Notes: generated by a model not told the origin, from the letters alone. Counted from the first letter of the stretch, positions 1 through 7,105 are shown. The stretch is 9,224 nt of DNA from Desulfobacteraceae bacterium (GCA_030589715.1 JAUUVE010000061.1:1-9224); one strand, 5' to 3'. Program-made: numbers and translations.

Positions 1-127
1 CCGGATATTCCTCTACCCACTTCCTGTGATAAGACTTCACGAGATCATAGGACTCCAACCCAAGTGATGCTCTCAGCTTCTCATAGTCTATCAGAACATT
101 TTTCCTTTTTGGTTCTTGGATCTCATT
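1..127 (-). pseudogene. C-terminal fragment of a RAYT transposase (MARAKRHYIPG type), runs off left edge
   Basis: The minus strand is open through this whole stretch and reads NEIQEPKRKNVLIDYEKL, then about 12 residues on SYHRKWVEEYP at the window edge. From memory of the family, this matches the region after the HUH core of RAYT proteins that begin MARAKRHYIPG, where a NEIQ-P-(K/R)-R block is followed by LIDY, a leucine-rich helix and a Y/H-x-x-WVEE motif. No start codon fits. Going upstream, the frame passes straight into the inverted end of the neighbouring RAYT element and meets a TAA near 168. The N-terminal half including the nuclease core is therefore missing, presumably lost at the junction near 127-133. 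It is a different RAYT subtype from the intact one beside it, and the same subtype as the remnant at 8116-8512. The rest of the C-terminus would lie left of the window. Confidence 0.6.
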
Positions 128-132
128 GGGGG

Positions 133-163
133 AAACAAATGGGTCAGGCCTACACTCTTGACA
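133..163 (+). repeat. Left inverted end of the RAYT element
   Basis: It contains GGGTCAGGCCTACACTCTTG followed by ACA (141-163), preceded by AAACAAA and one unmatched base. It pairs with 1159-1189. The TAG stop of the transposase (150-152) and its last four codons lie inside this repeat, so element end and coding sequence overlap. Confidence 0.9.
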
Positions 164-1097
164 TTTTTAACCGGTCTTCTAATTTCTTAATCTTCCTGCT
201 CAGTGTAGCATCTTTGGCAATCTTTAACGTCAAACGCCTGCTTGCCCGGGATACAGCAGATTCGGTTATGCCAAAGTGTAGCCCAATTTCCTTCAGCGTC
301 TTCTCACTGTACTTATGATAAAAATAGAATTTAACCTGTCTTGATAGTGCCTTGTCATCACCTACCACGGCTTGCACTTCTTTCTTGATTCTCTCTACGG
401 TAGGCCTCTGAGAAAGGATTCTCATGGCAGGTAAATCACGGTTAGCCTTCTTTTTCTTGAGATACCTTTCTGTTATCTCTTCTGCAAAATCGAGAGATCC
501 TAATATGGTAGAGCCAATCACCGCTTTCAAGGCACTGGTATACTCCTGGTCAATCAAAGATAAAACAAACTCTCGGTATCTCTTTTGTGCAACGGAAACT
601 TTCTTGCCAAAATACGCGAGAATAAAATCCCTGGAAAGCCATTCCGGTGCTTTTTCCTGACCGATGTAATATCTGTAACTGGACCAGGGATATTTTCCTG
701 GATTATCTACGATCCCCGCCCTTACCGGATTCAAATGTATATAACGGGACAGCTCCTTTGCGTACTCATCGGCATCCACTACAATGGCTTTATACCGCCC
801 TTGAAATAGATGACCAGCTCTTTGACGTTTGACGTTGAAGTAAGTTGTATAGGAAGCGTTTATATGGTGCATGATCTGAGACAAGTTTCCCTCTGGTGTC
901 TCCATCAAGATATGATAGTGATTACCCATCATGCAATAAACATGTATAACTGCTCCATAGCGAAGAGTGGCGGTGTCAAAATAAGAAAGGAACTTCTCGC
1001 GGTCCTTTTGGCTTTTGAACACATCCTTTAGCTCATTACCCCTTGAGGTGATGTCGTAAAAGGCCCCGGGGTACTCTATTTTAAGTGGTCGAGCCAC
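150..1097 (-). CDS. REP-associated tyrosine transposase (Y1/HUH, IS200-like), DnaA-like C-terminal type
   Basis: This is a 315-residue single-strand DNA transposase expected to cut and rejoin DNA through a 5'-phosphotyrosine. From the chosen start it opens VARPLKIEYPGAFYDITSRGN, the usual RAYT N-terminus. The metal-binding HUH motif is H60-Y61-H62 in GNHYHILMETP. The likely nucleophile is Y119 in SRYIHLNPVRAG, preceded by the conserved GHLFQGRYKA. Residues ~180-315 form the C-terminal extension, with a helix-turn-helix-like stretch (KTLKEIGLHFGITESAVSRA) recalling the DnaA C-terminal domain. I chose the GTG at 1097-1095 because AAGGAG lies 5 nt upstream and it lands on the conserved (M/V)ARPL start. 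A TTG 13 codons further up (1136) is open but has no comparable site. Length and motifs look complete, so it may be active. Confidence 0.88.
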   Translation of the reverse strand: MARPLKIEYPGAFYDITSRGNELKDVFKSQKDREKFLSYFDTATLRYGAVIHVYCMMGNHYHILMETPEGNLSQIMHHINASYTTYFNVKRQRAGHLFQGRYKAIVVDADEYAKELSRYIHLNPVRAGIVDNPGKYPWSSYRYYIGQEKAPEWLSRDFILAYFGKKVSVAQKRYREFVLSLIDQEYTSALKAVIGSTILGSLDFAEEITERYLKKKKANRDLPAMRILSQRPTVERIKKEVQAVVGDDKALSRQVKFYFYHKYSEKTLKEIGLHFGITESAVSRASRRLTLKIAKDATLSRKIKKLEDRLKMSRV

Positions 1098-1102
1098 GGT
1101 TT

Positions 1103-1108
1103 CTCCTT
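1103..1108 (-). promoter_or_regulatory. Ribosome binding site deciding the transposase start
   Basis: AAGGAG on the minus strand sits 5 nt before the GTG at 1097. It favours this GTG over the upstream TTG. Confidence 0.75.
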
Positions 1109-1158
1109 CGATCCTCAAAGACTGTTTCTCTCCCAATATACAGAGAGAAAGCTTGATT

Positions 1159-1189
1159 TGTCAAGAGTGTAGGCCTGACCCCTTTGTTT
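1159..1189 (-). repeat. Right inverted end of the RAYT element
   Basis: Complement of 133-163, with the inner 23 bp (1159-1181) perfect. It fuses to the broken IS701 gene and gives that gene an artificial tail (KLKTKGSGLHS) and a TGA stop at 1163-1161. Confidence 0.9.
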
Positions 1190-1706
1190 TTAATTTTAAT
1201 GTTACGCCAGCTCCACATGCAATGGCTCCAAAAACACCTACTTGGCAATTGTCAACCTTGCCAAGGTTACCACACCACTGGCGATCTACCCCTACAGACT
1301 TATCTCCTTTCTTAGGTAGCCCAGTTTCGTCAATAATCAAGCATGTGTCAGCATTATCTCCAAAGGTCGCGTCCGTATCGGAAGCCACCTGATCCATAAC
1401 CCCGCGATAACTCCAAGGTGAATATGTTAAGAAATGCTCAAGTACCTGTTCGTCCGAATCGGGTACTACTTCAGCCATCCGTTCCATGTTCTTGTCTTCT
1501 GCTTGAATCAAACCACAAAGATACTGTTGCGCCTGTACAAATACCGGCCTAGTGCTCGCAGTGAAATGTCCATTGTAGCAATCCACAAAGCCATAAAACC
1601 CTGTAGCCAAGCCCAAAAGGGGGCTCGGAGCTTGATCAGGAACTATTTCCTTAGCTTTAAGCTGCTGGAGGTCATTGCTATTGTGAATGAAAACACATAT
1701 GGGCAA
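1161..1706 (-). pseudogene. IS701-family DDE transposase, N-terminal half only
   Basis: The frame encodes 181 residues, less than half of the roughly 400-450 usual for IS701-family transposases. Recognisable blocks are QYLCGLIQAEDKNMERMAEV, then PDSDEQVLEHFL, the first catalytic aspartate region CLIIDETGLPKKGDKSVGVD (D in IDETG), and QWCGNLGKVDNCQVGVFGAI. Homology stops near 1195, where the family normally continues VTLID-x-RLYLP; the tail KLKTKGSGLHS comes from the RAYT element end. The remaining DDE residues and the C-terminal domain are lost, so it cannot be an active transposase. The only start in frame is TTG at 1706-1704, with AAAGGAGA almost touching it and set in a hairpin (see 1697-1733). 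The lost half is not elsewhere in the window. Confidence 0.85.
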
Positions 1707-1733
1707 ATCTCCTTTGTTGGCTCTTGCCCATAT
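1697..1733 (-). promoter_or_regulatory. Hairpin covering the IS701 transposase start
   Basis: Perfect 10-bp arms, ATATGGGCAA (1697-1706) and TTGCCCATAT (1724-1733), enclose a 17-nt loop. In minus-strand RNA the AAGGAG-like site is in the loop and the TTG start is paired in the stem. This is a plausible brake on transposase translation. It could equally be part of the IS701 end or mere dyad symmetry. Confidence 0.5.
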
Positions 1734-1887
1734 TCATTTATACTAAAGAAACCCCTTTGTCTCCAAAAAAATGGCCTCGATATCAAAATAATTTCAAATT
1801 AGTTACACCAAAATCCTTTCTTCGCTAATGTGACAAAGTAGAACTAACCGGTAAAGATCAATCTCGGATCAAAAACAGAGAAAAAGG

Positions 1888-1916
1888 TTGACATCTTCCT
1901 GATTCCTGTGTTAAAG
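1888..1916 (+). promoter_or_regulatory. Possible sigma-70 promoter
   Basis: A perfect TTGACA (1888-1893) is followed, after 17 bp, by TTAAAG (1911-1916), which matches TATAAT at only three positions. If real, it would give a leader of about 420 nt before the binding-protein gene. Weak evidence. Confidence 0.25.
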
Positions 1917-1971
1917 CTTCTGCAGGTTCAAAAAGCAATTTCCTATCATCTCATTTGATGGGTGAATAGTC

Positions 1972-1990
1972 TCAGTGAAGAAGTCACTGA
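1972..1990. repeat. 7-bp dyad, possible operator
   Basis: TCAGTGA and TCACTGA are perfect inverted arms around AGAAG. They lie about 55 bp downstream of the candidate promoter and could be a repressor site or a small hairpin. Nothing else supports a function. Confidence 0.3.
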
Positions 1991-2330
1991 CACTAAAATC
2001 TAACGAAAATACGACAATAGTAGAGAGGCATTGAAGCAGTGAGCAAACTATGCAATGTAGAGCCTCTGCAAGGAAAGTTCATTTTTTCTTGCATTGGATG
2101 GGTTTTTCTCTTGACAAAGGGCCTTTTAATGGGTGATTTTAATTAACTTTAAAAATGGGCAGTAACCACTTTGTCCCCTATTGGGATATTTTTCAGGAAG
2201 GATAGAATAAGGACCCGGTTTAAGGGCCGATTCATCATTGACACCCATCAGGCATATCTCTTAAATCGGGTATACAGGCTTTTCTGTATGGGCCATCATA
2301 GGCAAAGAATAAACCTAAATACCTTAAAAA

Positions 2331-2337
2331 AAGGAGG
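2331..2337 (+). promoter_or_regulatory. Strong ribosome binding site fixing the SBP start
   Basis: AAGGAGG ends 7 nt before ATG 2345. It rules out the longer open frame from 2171, whose extra 58 residues do not look like a signal peptide. Confidence 0.9.
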
Positions 2338-2344
2338 GCAAAAA

Positions 2345-3598
2345 ATGTCTAGCAAAAAGTTTAATAAAGGGCGCTTTGGCAAATGTTTTCTGGCAACCAT
2401 GATGGTTGCTCTGGTTTTCTCTTTTATCAACTCTCCGGGCTACTGTGAGGAGGAAATGAAGATTGGGAGTCTTATCCCCATGAGTGGTGACCTCGCCGCT
2501 TACGGTAAATGCGTGCAACAGGGGGTCAACCTGGCGGCAAAGCATATCAATGAGGCGGGGGGACCGCTGAACATGAAGCTCAAGGTGGTCTTCAGGGATT
2601 CACAGACAGACCCAACAGCACTGAGAGATTCAGCCGAAAAGCTGGTAAATGTGGACAAGGTGCCGGCAATTGTTGGACCCATGATCAGATCAGACGTGGC
2701 GACACCCGTTACGGCACCGAATCATGTGGTCATCATATCTCCATCCAATACACCGACCTGGGTCACTACCTTGAAAGACGATGATTACACCTTCAGGACC
2801 ACATCATCTGATGCCATTCAGGGAAAGGTTCTTGGAAAGCTCGCATGGGAAAGAAATTACAAGACTGCATCCATTCTTTATATTAATGATCCTTACGGCG
2901 GCGGCCTGGCGGAATCCTGTAAAGAATGGTTCGAGAAGAGCAGGGGGAAAATATTAGGCCAGGCATCCTACGATCCGGGAAAGGCCTCTTATAAAATGCA
3001 GCTCAAAGAACTGGCAAAAGGGAACCCTGATGTCCTGATCCTAATAGGATATCCTGAGAGCGGGACCGTGATCATCAGACAGGCACTATCAGAAGGGTTG
3101 TTCAGCCAATTCCTTTTTCCTGATGGAATGCAGTCTCAGCAGATTATTGACTCTGTAGGCGGGAATTATCTTGAGGGCATGTACGGGACAGGCCCCGGTG
3201 CAGCGGAAAACCCCTCATACAAGAGCTATCTAAAAGAGTTTAACAAGGTATATGGTGCCAATCCTGCCACAGCATACAGCGAAAACGCCTATGACGGTGT
3301 TGTGGTAATTGCGCTTGCTATTCAAGCTGCAGGGAAGGATGCCCTCAAGACAGATCCAGGAAAGGCAATTAGAGACAAATTGAGGGTGGTGGCAAACCCG
3401 CCCGGAGAAAAGATCATCGCCAGTGTGGATGGATTCAGGAAGGCTTTCAGACTCCTGGCCGAGGGCAAGGACATTGACTACGAGGGAGCGGCCGGTTCCA
3501 TTGATTTTGACGAACACGGTGACACCATGACCCCTATCCTGGTCTGGAAGATTGAAAAGAGGAAAATCGTTCCTGTAAGATCGGTAATTCCCGATTAA
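2345..3598 (+). CDS. livK: Branched-chain amino acid-type ABC transporter, periplasmic substrate-binding protein
   Basis: A 417-residue type I periplasmic binding protein of the LivK/Peripla_BP_6 family, which captures the solute and delivers it to LivH-LivM. Residues 1-34 form a signal peptide: five Lys/Arg in the first 13 residues, a hydrophobic core at ~15-28 (FLATMMVALVFSFI), and a likely cut near GYC-EEE. PGYC is not a convincing lipobox. The mature part begins MKIGSLIPMSGDLAAYGK, typical of the family. The pocket-type motif SPSNTP is at 132-137 and INDPYGGG begins at 180, matching the SP-x-x-T-P and D-x-Y/F-G blocks. The start is set by AAGGAGG 7 nt upstream. It is first in the operon and separated from livG by 91 nt containing a hairpin. 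In Desulfobacterota such proteins are often paralogous with unknown ligands; the amidase at the operon end raises an amide or amino-acid-derived solute as a possibility. The symbol denotes family, not proven leucine binding. Confidence 0.9.
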   Translation: MSSKKFNKGRFGKCFLATMMVALVFSFINSPGYCEEEMKIGSLIPMSGDLAAYGKCVQQGVNLAAKHINEAGGPLNMKLKVVFRDSQTDPTALRDSAEKLVNVDKVPAIVGPMIRSDVATPVTAPNHVVIISPSNTPTWVTTLKDDDYTFRTTSSDAIQGKVLGKLAWERNYKTASILYINDPYGGGLAESCKEWFEKSRGKILGQASYDPGKASYKMQLKELAKGNPDVLILIGYPESGTVIIRQALSEGLFSQFLFPDGMQSQQIIDSVGGNYLEGMYGTGPGAAENPSYKSYLKEFNKVYGANPATAYSENAYDGVVVIALAIQAAGKDALKTDPGKAIRDKLRVVANPPGEKIIASVDGFRKAFRLLAEGKDIDYEGAAGSIDFDEHGDTMTPILVWKIEKRKIVPVRSVIPD

Positions 3599-3607
3599 GG
3601 GTCAAAA

Positions 3608-3659
3608 GAGGGACCTGGAAGGACGTGGGGTACAAAGTTAATGCATTTCCAGGTCTTTT
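3608..3659 (+). terminator. Intercistronic hairpin between SBP gene and livG
   Basis: GACCTGGAA (3612-3620) pairs perfectly with TTCCAGGTC (3647-3655). Three wobble pairs and one A-T pair extend the stem outward to 3608/3659, and TTTT follows the core stem. The 26-nt loop is large for an intrinsic terminator. In binding-protein operons such hairpins commonly cause partial termination or protect the upstream mRNA, leaving more binding protein than membrane components; that role here is inferred. Confidence 0.55.
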
Positions 3660-3689
3660 AAAACAATTTTAGACTGATGATAAAAATCC

Positions 3690-4466
3690 ATGCTGAGAGT
3701 TGAAAATCTAAGCAAGCGGTTCGGCGGGGTTCAGGCGATTCAGGACTGTACCCTGCAGGTGAAGGAGGGGACAATTACGGGTCTTATCGGACCCAACGGT
3801 GCAGGCAAGACAACCCTCTTTAACGTGATTACGGGGTTTAATAAGCCAAACGCAGGACGCGTCTTTTTCAAGGAGGAGGAGATCACCGGTTTACAGGCAT
3901 TCCAGATTTTTCGCAGAGGTCTTTTTCGAACCTTCCAGATAACCCGGGAATACAAGGAAATGACAGTGCTCGAGAACCTTCTGCTCATCCCAAGAGACCA
4001 GATCGGAGAGAGACTTTGGAGTGCCTGGATCAGGAACAGGTCCATGAGGACCCAGGAAAAAAAGAACATCGAAAAGGCAATGGAAATACTAAGATTCCTG
4101 GAGATGGCTTCCAAAAAAGACATGCCGGCCAAATACCTGCCCGGAGGGGAAAAGAAGCTTCTGGAGCTTGGGCGGATGATGATGGTGGACCTAGATATGG
4201 TTTTGCTGGATGAACCAGGGTCCGGTGTTCCCCCTTTTCTGCAGAACAAGGTAATGGGCTATATCAGAAAACTCTCTCATGAGAGAGGGCTAACATTGTT
4301 TGTGGTTGAACACGACATGAATGTGATCATGAATCTCTGCACCCCCATCATTGTGATGACAGATGGGACAAAGCTGACAGAAGGCACTCCGAAGGAGATC
4401 CGTTCTGATCAAAGGGTGATTCAGGCCTATCTGGGAGAGCCTGATACTCAAGAATTCGAGAAATGA
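3690..4466 (+). CDS. livG: Liv-type ABC transporter ATP-binding protein LivG
   Basis: A 258-residue cytoplasmic ATPase of the branched-chain amino acid transporter family. Walker A is GPNGAGKTT (34-42). Walker B is MVLLDEP with D174 and catalytic E175, and the H-loop histidine is H208 in VVEHDMN. The signature region reads YLPGGEKKLLELGR (149-162): LPGGE replaces the canonical LSGGQ. Relatives are also loose here, but Pro after Leu and Glu for Gln are notable. The C-terminal segment (TEGTPKEIRSDQRVIQAYLG) is the usual LivG tail. The ATG at 3690 is preceded in frame by TAA at 3681-3683 and lacks a clear Shine-Dalgarno site, so translation may be weak. The last codons overlap livF by ATGA. Confidence 0.93.
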   Translation: MLRVENLSKRFGGVQAIQDCTLQVKEGTITGLIGPNGAGKTTLFNVITGFNKPNAGRVFFKEEEITGLQAFQIFRRGLFRTFQITREYKEMTVLENLLLIPRDQIGERLWSAWIRNRSMRTQEKKNIEKAMEILRFLEMASKKDMPAKYLPGGEKKLLELGRMMMVDLDMVLLDEPGSGVPPFLQNKVMGYIRKLSHERGLTLFVVEHDMNVIMNLCTPIIVMTDGTKLTEGTPKEIRSDQRVIQAYLGEPDTQEFEK

Positions 4467-5185
4467 GTCTTTTAACTGTACGATCAATCACAGCCGGTTA
4501 CGGCGTTCAGGATGTCCTATTTGACGTGTCCATTGAGGTCGATCATGGCAACGTCATTGCTGTCATAGGTCCGAACGGTGCAGGGAAGACCACCCTGCTT
4601 CGGGCAATTGTCGGGATCATCAGGCCAAAGACTGGTTATATCCTGTTCAAGGATCGTTCCCTCGTGGGGATGGAACCTGAGCATGTTGTTCGCATGGGCC
4701 TGGGTTGGGTTCCCCAGGAAGAAAATATCTTCCCTTCCATGACCGTTGCTGAAAACCTTGAAATGGGGGCATACATCTTGAGAGAGGATATCCATGAGCG
4801 CCTTGACGAAGTCTATGCCATGTTTCCTGCACTGGGACAGAGGATGCGCCAGATGGCCGGGAGCCTCTCAGGCGGTCAGCGGCAGATGCTGGCCGTTGCC
4901 AGGGGCCTGATGCCTCGCCCTGATCTCCTGCTCCTGGATGAGCCCACGGCTGGACTTGCCCCCAATTTGGTGCGGATGATGCTCGGAAAGATCAAGGAGG
5001 TGACAGATCAACTCAAACGGGCCGTCCTCTTAGTGACGCAGACCATTGATGCGTTGAAACTCTGCCAGAGAGGATATCTCCTCTCAGCAGGGGAAATCAA
5101 ATATACGGATTCCACAGATCAGCTTCTTGGCAATCAGGAGGTAAGGCATCTCTATTTCGGCGGCGGAGCCACATCATTGGGATAA
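4463..5185 (+). CDS. livF: Liv-type ABC transporter ATP-binding protein LivF
   Basis: The 240-residue second ATPase, expected to pair with LivG on the inner face of the LivH-LivM channel. Walker A is GPNGAGKTT (36-44), a canonical LSGGQ is at 135-139, and Walker B is LLLLDEPTAGL with D159 and E160. The usual H-loop histidine is Gln193 (VTQT); LivF proteins commonly have VEQ here, so this is normal for the subfamily. WVPQEENIFPSMTVAEN (after ~75) is the characteristic Q-loop region. The ATG overlaps the livG stop (ATGA, 4463-4466), indicating translational coupling, which fits the absence of a strong ribosome site. livH follows after 11 nt. Confidence 0.94.
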   Translation: MSLLTVRSITAGYGVQDVLFDVSIEVDHGNVIAVIGPNGAGKTTLLRAIVGIIRPKTGYILFKDRSLVGMEPEHVVRMGLGWVPQEENIFPSMTVAENLEMGAYILREDIHERLDEVYAMFPALGQRMRQMAGSLSGGQRQMLAVARGLMPRPDLLLLDEPTAGLAPNLVRMMLGKIKEVTDQLKRAVLLVTQTIDALKLCQRGYLLSAGEIKYTDSTDQLLGNQEVRHLYFGGGATSLG

Positions 5186-5196
5186 GATCCATTAAG

Positions 5197-6129
5197 ATGG
5201 CGGATTTACTCGTAAGCGGAATTATCTATGGCAGCATCATTGCCCTGGGAGCCATTGGGCTGACCCTGATTGCCTCTATCCTCAATTTTTTCAATTTTGC
5301 CTATGGAGATCTCTTCAGTCTAGGGGCATTTATCACCTTCCTCTTCTTGGACCTCTTGGGTGATTGGGGGGCTTTTCCCGGTCTTTCATTCGGGGGAGGT
5401 CTCGTTGTAGCCACACTCCTCTCTGTTCTTATTATGTTGGCAATCATCCTCCTGATTGACCGGTTCTTTTTCAAGCCATTAAGGGAATTCGACGCCACAC
5501 CCCTTTTCATGTCCCTCGCCTCCCTTGGCCTTGCGTTTATCCTCAGGGCCATTATTAACATCGTCTGGGGGCCCGAGATCCGATATTACAGTACGGCCAT
5601 CCAGATTAGTAAAAAGCTGCCCTTTGGGATCCGGGTCAAGCCGGATGAGCTCTTTATCGTTATCTGTACCCTGGCCCTTGTGACCTTGGTCTATCTCATT
5701 TTGAAAAAGACCCGAATGGGCAAGGCCATGCGAGCCATGTCGGACAATCCTGTGCTGGCCAAGGCCTCAGGGGTGGAGACCGTCCGGGTCATCATGTGGA
5801 CCTGGATTATTGCCGGAACCTTGATTACTGTTGCAGGGACCCTTTACGGCATCCAGGTTCAGCTTCGTCCTACTATGGGCTGGCACTTCCTTATTCCCCT
5901 CTTCGTTGCGGTCATCATGGGCGGAATTGGAAGCTTCTGGGGTGCCCTCATCGGTGGAATGGTGATCGGGATCTCTGAGGAAATGATTACAGCCGTGTTA
6001 CAGAATGCCTTTCATTCAATGCAGATTGACGCTGATATGTCCGGTTATAAGCCGGCCGTTGCCTTCGTGCTGGTGGTGCTCATTCTGCTTATCAAGCCTC
6101 ACGGCATATTTGGCAAAAAGGAGCATTGA
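5197..6129 (+). CDS. livH: Liv-type ABC transporter permease LivH
   Basis: A 310-residue inner-membrane permease with about eight hydrophobic segments. It begins MADLLVSGIIYGSIIALGAI and continues TLIASILNFFNFAYGDLFSL, the hallmark LivH N-terminus (N-F-A-x-G-D/E). The cytoplasmic loop that docks on the ATPases is KTRMGKAMRAMSDNPVLAKA (R179-A-M-S-D-N-P185), and GGIGSFWGALIGGMVIG is the conserved late membrane segment. It forms the channel with LivM. It starts 11 nt after livF; the ribosome site is weak, suggesting translation coupled to livF. Length is typical (about 290-310). Confidence 0.93.
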   Translation: MADLLVSGIIYGSIIALGAIGLTLIASILNFFNFAYGDLFSLGAFITFLFLDLLGDWGAFPGLSFGGGLVVATLLSVLIMLAIILLIDRFFFKPLREFDATPLFMSLASLGLAFILRAIINIVWGPEIRYYSTAIQISKKLPFGIRVKPDELFIVICTLALVTLVYLILKKTRMGKAMRAMSDNPVLAKASGVETVRVIMWTWIIAGTLITVAGTLYGIQVQLRPTMGWHFLIPLFVAVIMGGIGSFWGALIGGMVIGISEEMITAVLQNAFHSMQIDADMSGYKPAVAFVLVVLILLIKPHGIFGKKEH

Positions 6130-6132
6130 GGC

Positions 6133-7065
6133 ATGATTAGTTATTTCGTCTCCTTCTTAATTATGGGGAGCATATACGCCATGGCGGCCCTGGCCCTGAA
6201 TCTTCAGTGGGGTTTTACAGGTCTGATGAATTTCGGTATTGGGGCCTTTTATATGCTGGGAGCTTACACGTCAGCTATCCTGACCTGCCCTGCCACCACA
6301 GAACACCTGGGCGGTTTTGGACTTCCATTGGTAGTGGGTTTCGCCGGGGCAGCCCTTGTCCCTGGGGTGGTCGCCTTTTTGATAGGATTTCCGGCGCTCC
6401 GGCTTCGAGGCGGAACGTTTGCCATCGCACTTCTGGCGATCCATGAAACCCTGCTGCTGACCGTGAGGAATGAATCCTGGCTGACTAACGGCGTTTGGGG
6501 TATCCGCGGCATACCGAGACCTTTTTTCGAAGTGATCAATCCAAGGCACTACGGCTATTTCTATCTGATCATTGCGGGCGGACTGCTGATCCTGGCCTAT
6601 CTAGCCATCACAAAGTCCGTCGGTTCTCCATGGGGCCGAATCCTCAGGGGAATTAGCGAAGATGAAGACCTCACCTCTATGTCAGGCAAGAATTGTTGGA
6701 GCTATAAAATGCAATCCTTTGTCTTCGGCTCCATGGTCATGGGCATCGCAGGGGCCACATATGTCCACTATACAGGATTTGTGAGTCCCCAGGTGTTTAA
6801 TCCCCTCATGTCCACCTTTTATGTCTGGCTGATCGTCATGGTGGGGGGAACCGGTAACAACAAGGGGGTGATTGTGGGTGCCTTCCTAGTCTGGGCCATC
6901 TGGGTAGGAAGCGATTTTTTGACAGACTTTGTGCCAGCGGCCGTTGCAACCAGAATCGGGTTCATTCGGATGTTATTCGTTGGGATCATACTGACAGTGA
7001 CCATCCTCACTAGACCCCAGGGAATCCTCAGCCGGAAGAGATTGATCGCAGACTGGTATAGGTAA
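6133..7065 (+). CDS. livM: Liv-type ABC transporter permease LivM
   Basis: A 310-residue inner-membrane permease, partner of LivH. It shows the LivM-type opening (YAMAALALNLQWGFTGLMNF, then GIGAFYMLGAY), the hydrophilic FPALRLRGGTFAI block, an ATPase-contact loop RGISEDEDLTSMSGKN from R172, and the end TRPQGILSRKR common to LivM/LivH. AAAAAGGAG (6115-6123) ends 9 nt before the ATG, and the gene starts 3 nt after the livH stop. The following amidase gene starts 40 nt downstream with its own strong ribosome site. Confidence 0.92.
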   Translation: MISYFVSFLIMGSIYAMAALALNLQWGFTGLMNFGIGAFYMLGAYTSAILTCPATTEHLGGFGLPLVVGFAGAALVPGVVAFLIGFPALRLRGGTFAIALLAIHETLLLTVRNESWLTNGVWGIRGIPRPFFEVINPRHYGYFYLIIAGGLLILAYLAITKSVGSPWGRILRGISEDEDLTSMSGKNCWSYKMQSFVFGSMVMGIAGATYVHYTGFVSPQVFNPLMSTFYVWLIVMVGGTGNNKGVIVGAFLVWAIWVGSDFLTDFVPAAVATRIGFIRMLFVGIILTVTILTRPQGILSRKRLIADWYR

Positions 7066-7093
7066 ATCATGGAGGGAACACCTTTTTGTTTCG

Positions 7094-7098
7094 GGAGG
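7094..7098 (+). promoter_or_regulatory. Strong ribosome binding site of the amidase gene
   Basis: GGAGG lies 7 nt before ATG 7106. It is clearly stronger than the sites before livG, livF and livH, so the amidase can be translated independently of the transporter genes. Confidence 0.75.
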
Positions 7099-7105
7099 AA
7101 GGCCA

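Larger units (their letters stand above)
133..1189 (-). mobile_element. RAYT (IS200-like) element with inverted ends
   Basis: A single Y1 transposase gene is enclosed by inverted repeats at 133-163 and 1159-1189. The inner 23 bp (141-163 and 1159-1181) are perfectly complementary; one mismatch follows, then 7 more matching bases (AAACAAA/TTTGTTT). Transcribed leftward, it lies between an IS701 transposase fragment and a second RAYT fragment, so it sits in a scrapyard of older elements. Classical IS200/IS605 elements lack terminal inverted repeats and carry subterminal hairpins, whereas RAYT genes are typically flanked by inverted REP-like sequences, which fits. The flanks are not two halves of one gene, so simple insertion into one target does not explain them; deletion or nested insertion must have followed. 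The exact outer ends are not proven and could extend a few bases into the AT-rich right flank. Confidence 0.75.
1734..2344. other. Non-coding leader region upstream of the transporter operon
   Basis: I find no credible gene on either strand. The stretch is AT-rich, with a 7-bp dyad TCAGTGA-N5-TCACTGA (1972-1990), a weaker inverted pair AGAGGC...GCCTCT around 2022-2078, a small hairpin ATACAG-N6-CTGTAT (2272-2289), and two TTGACA boxes (1888, 2111). The outer end of the IS701 remnant should lie near its left edge, but I could not define it. The open frame continuing upstream from 2345 to 2171 looks like chance read-through; the real start is at 2345. Confidence 0.5.

Noticed and set aside
1098..1136. 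TTG start 13 codons upstream for the RAYT transposase
   Set aside because: No ribosome site at that TTG; the GTG at 1097 has AAGGAG at 5 nt and falls on the conserved family start.
1434..1802. 122-codon plus-strand open frame
   Set aside because: It lies opposite the IS701 transposase remnant, shows no family similarity and has no ribosome site; judged a shadow frame.
2111..2139. TTGACA at 2111 as the operon promoter
   Set aside because: At 16-18 bp spacing there is no acceptable -10 box (TGATTT matches 2 of 6); TTTAAT at 2138 is 21 bp away, too far.
2171..2344. 58-codon N-terminal extension of the substrate-binding protein
   Set aside because: AAGGAGG lies 7 nt before ATG 2345, and a normal signal peptide begins there; the extension has no family similarity or ribosome site.
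3740..4249. 169-codon minus-strand open frame within livG
   Set aside because: Shadow of a well-supported ATPase gene; composition is low-complexity and there is no start signal.
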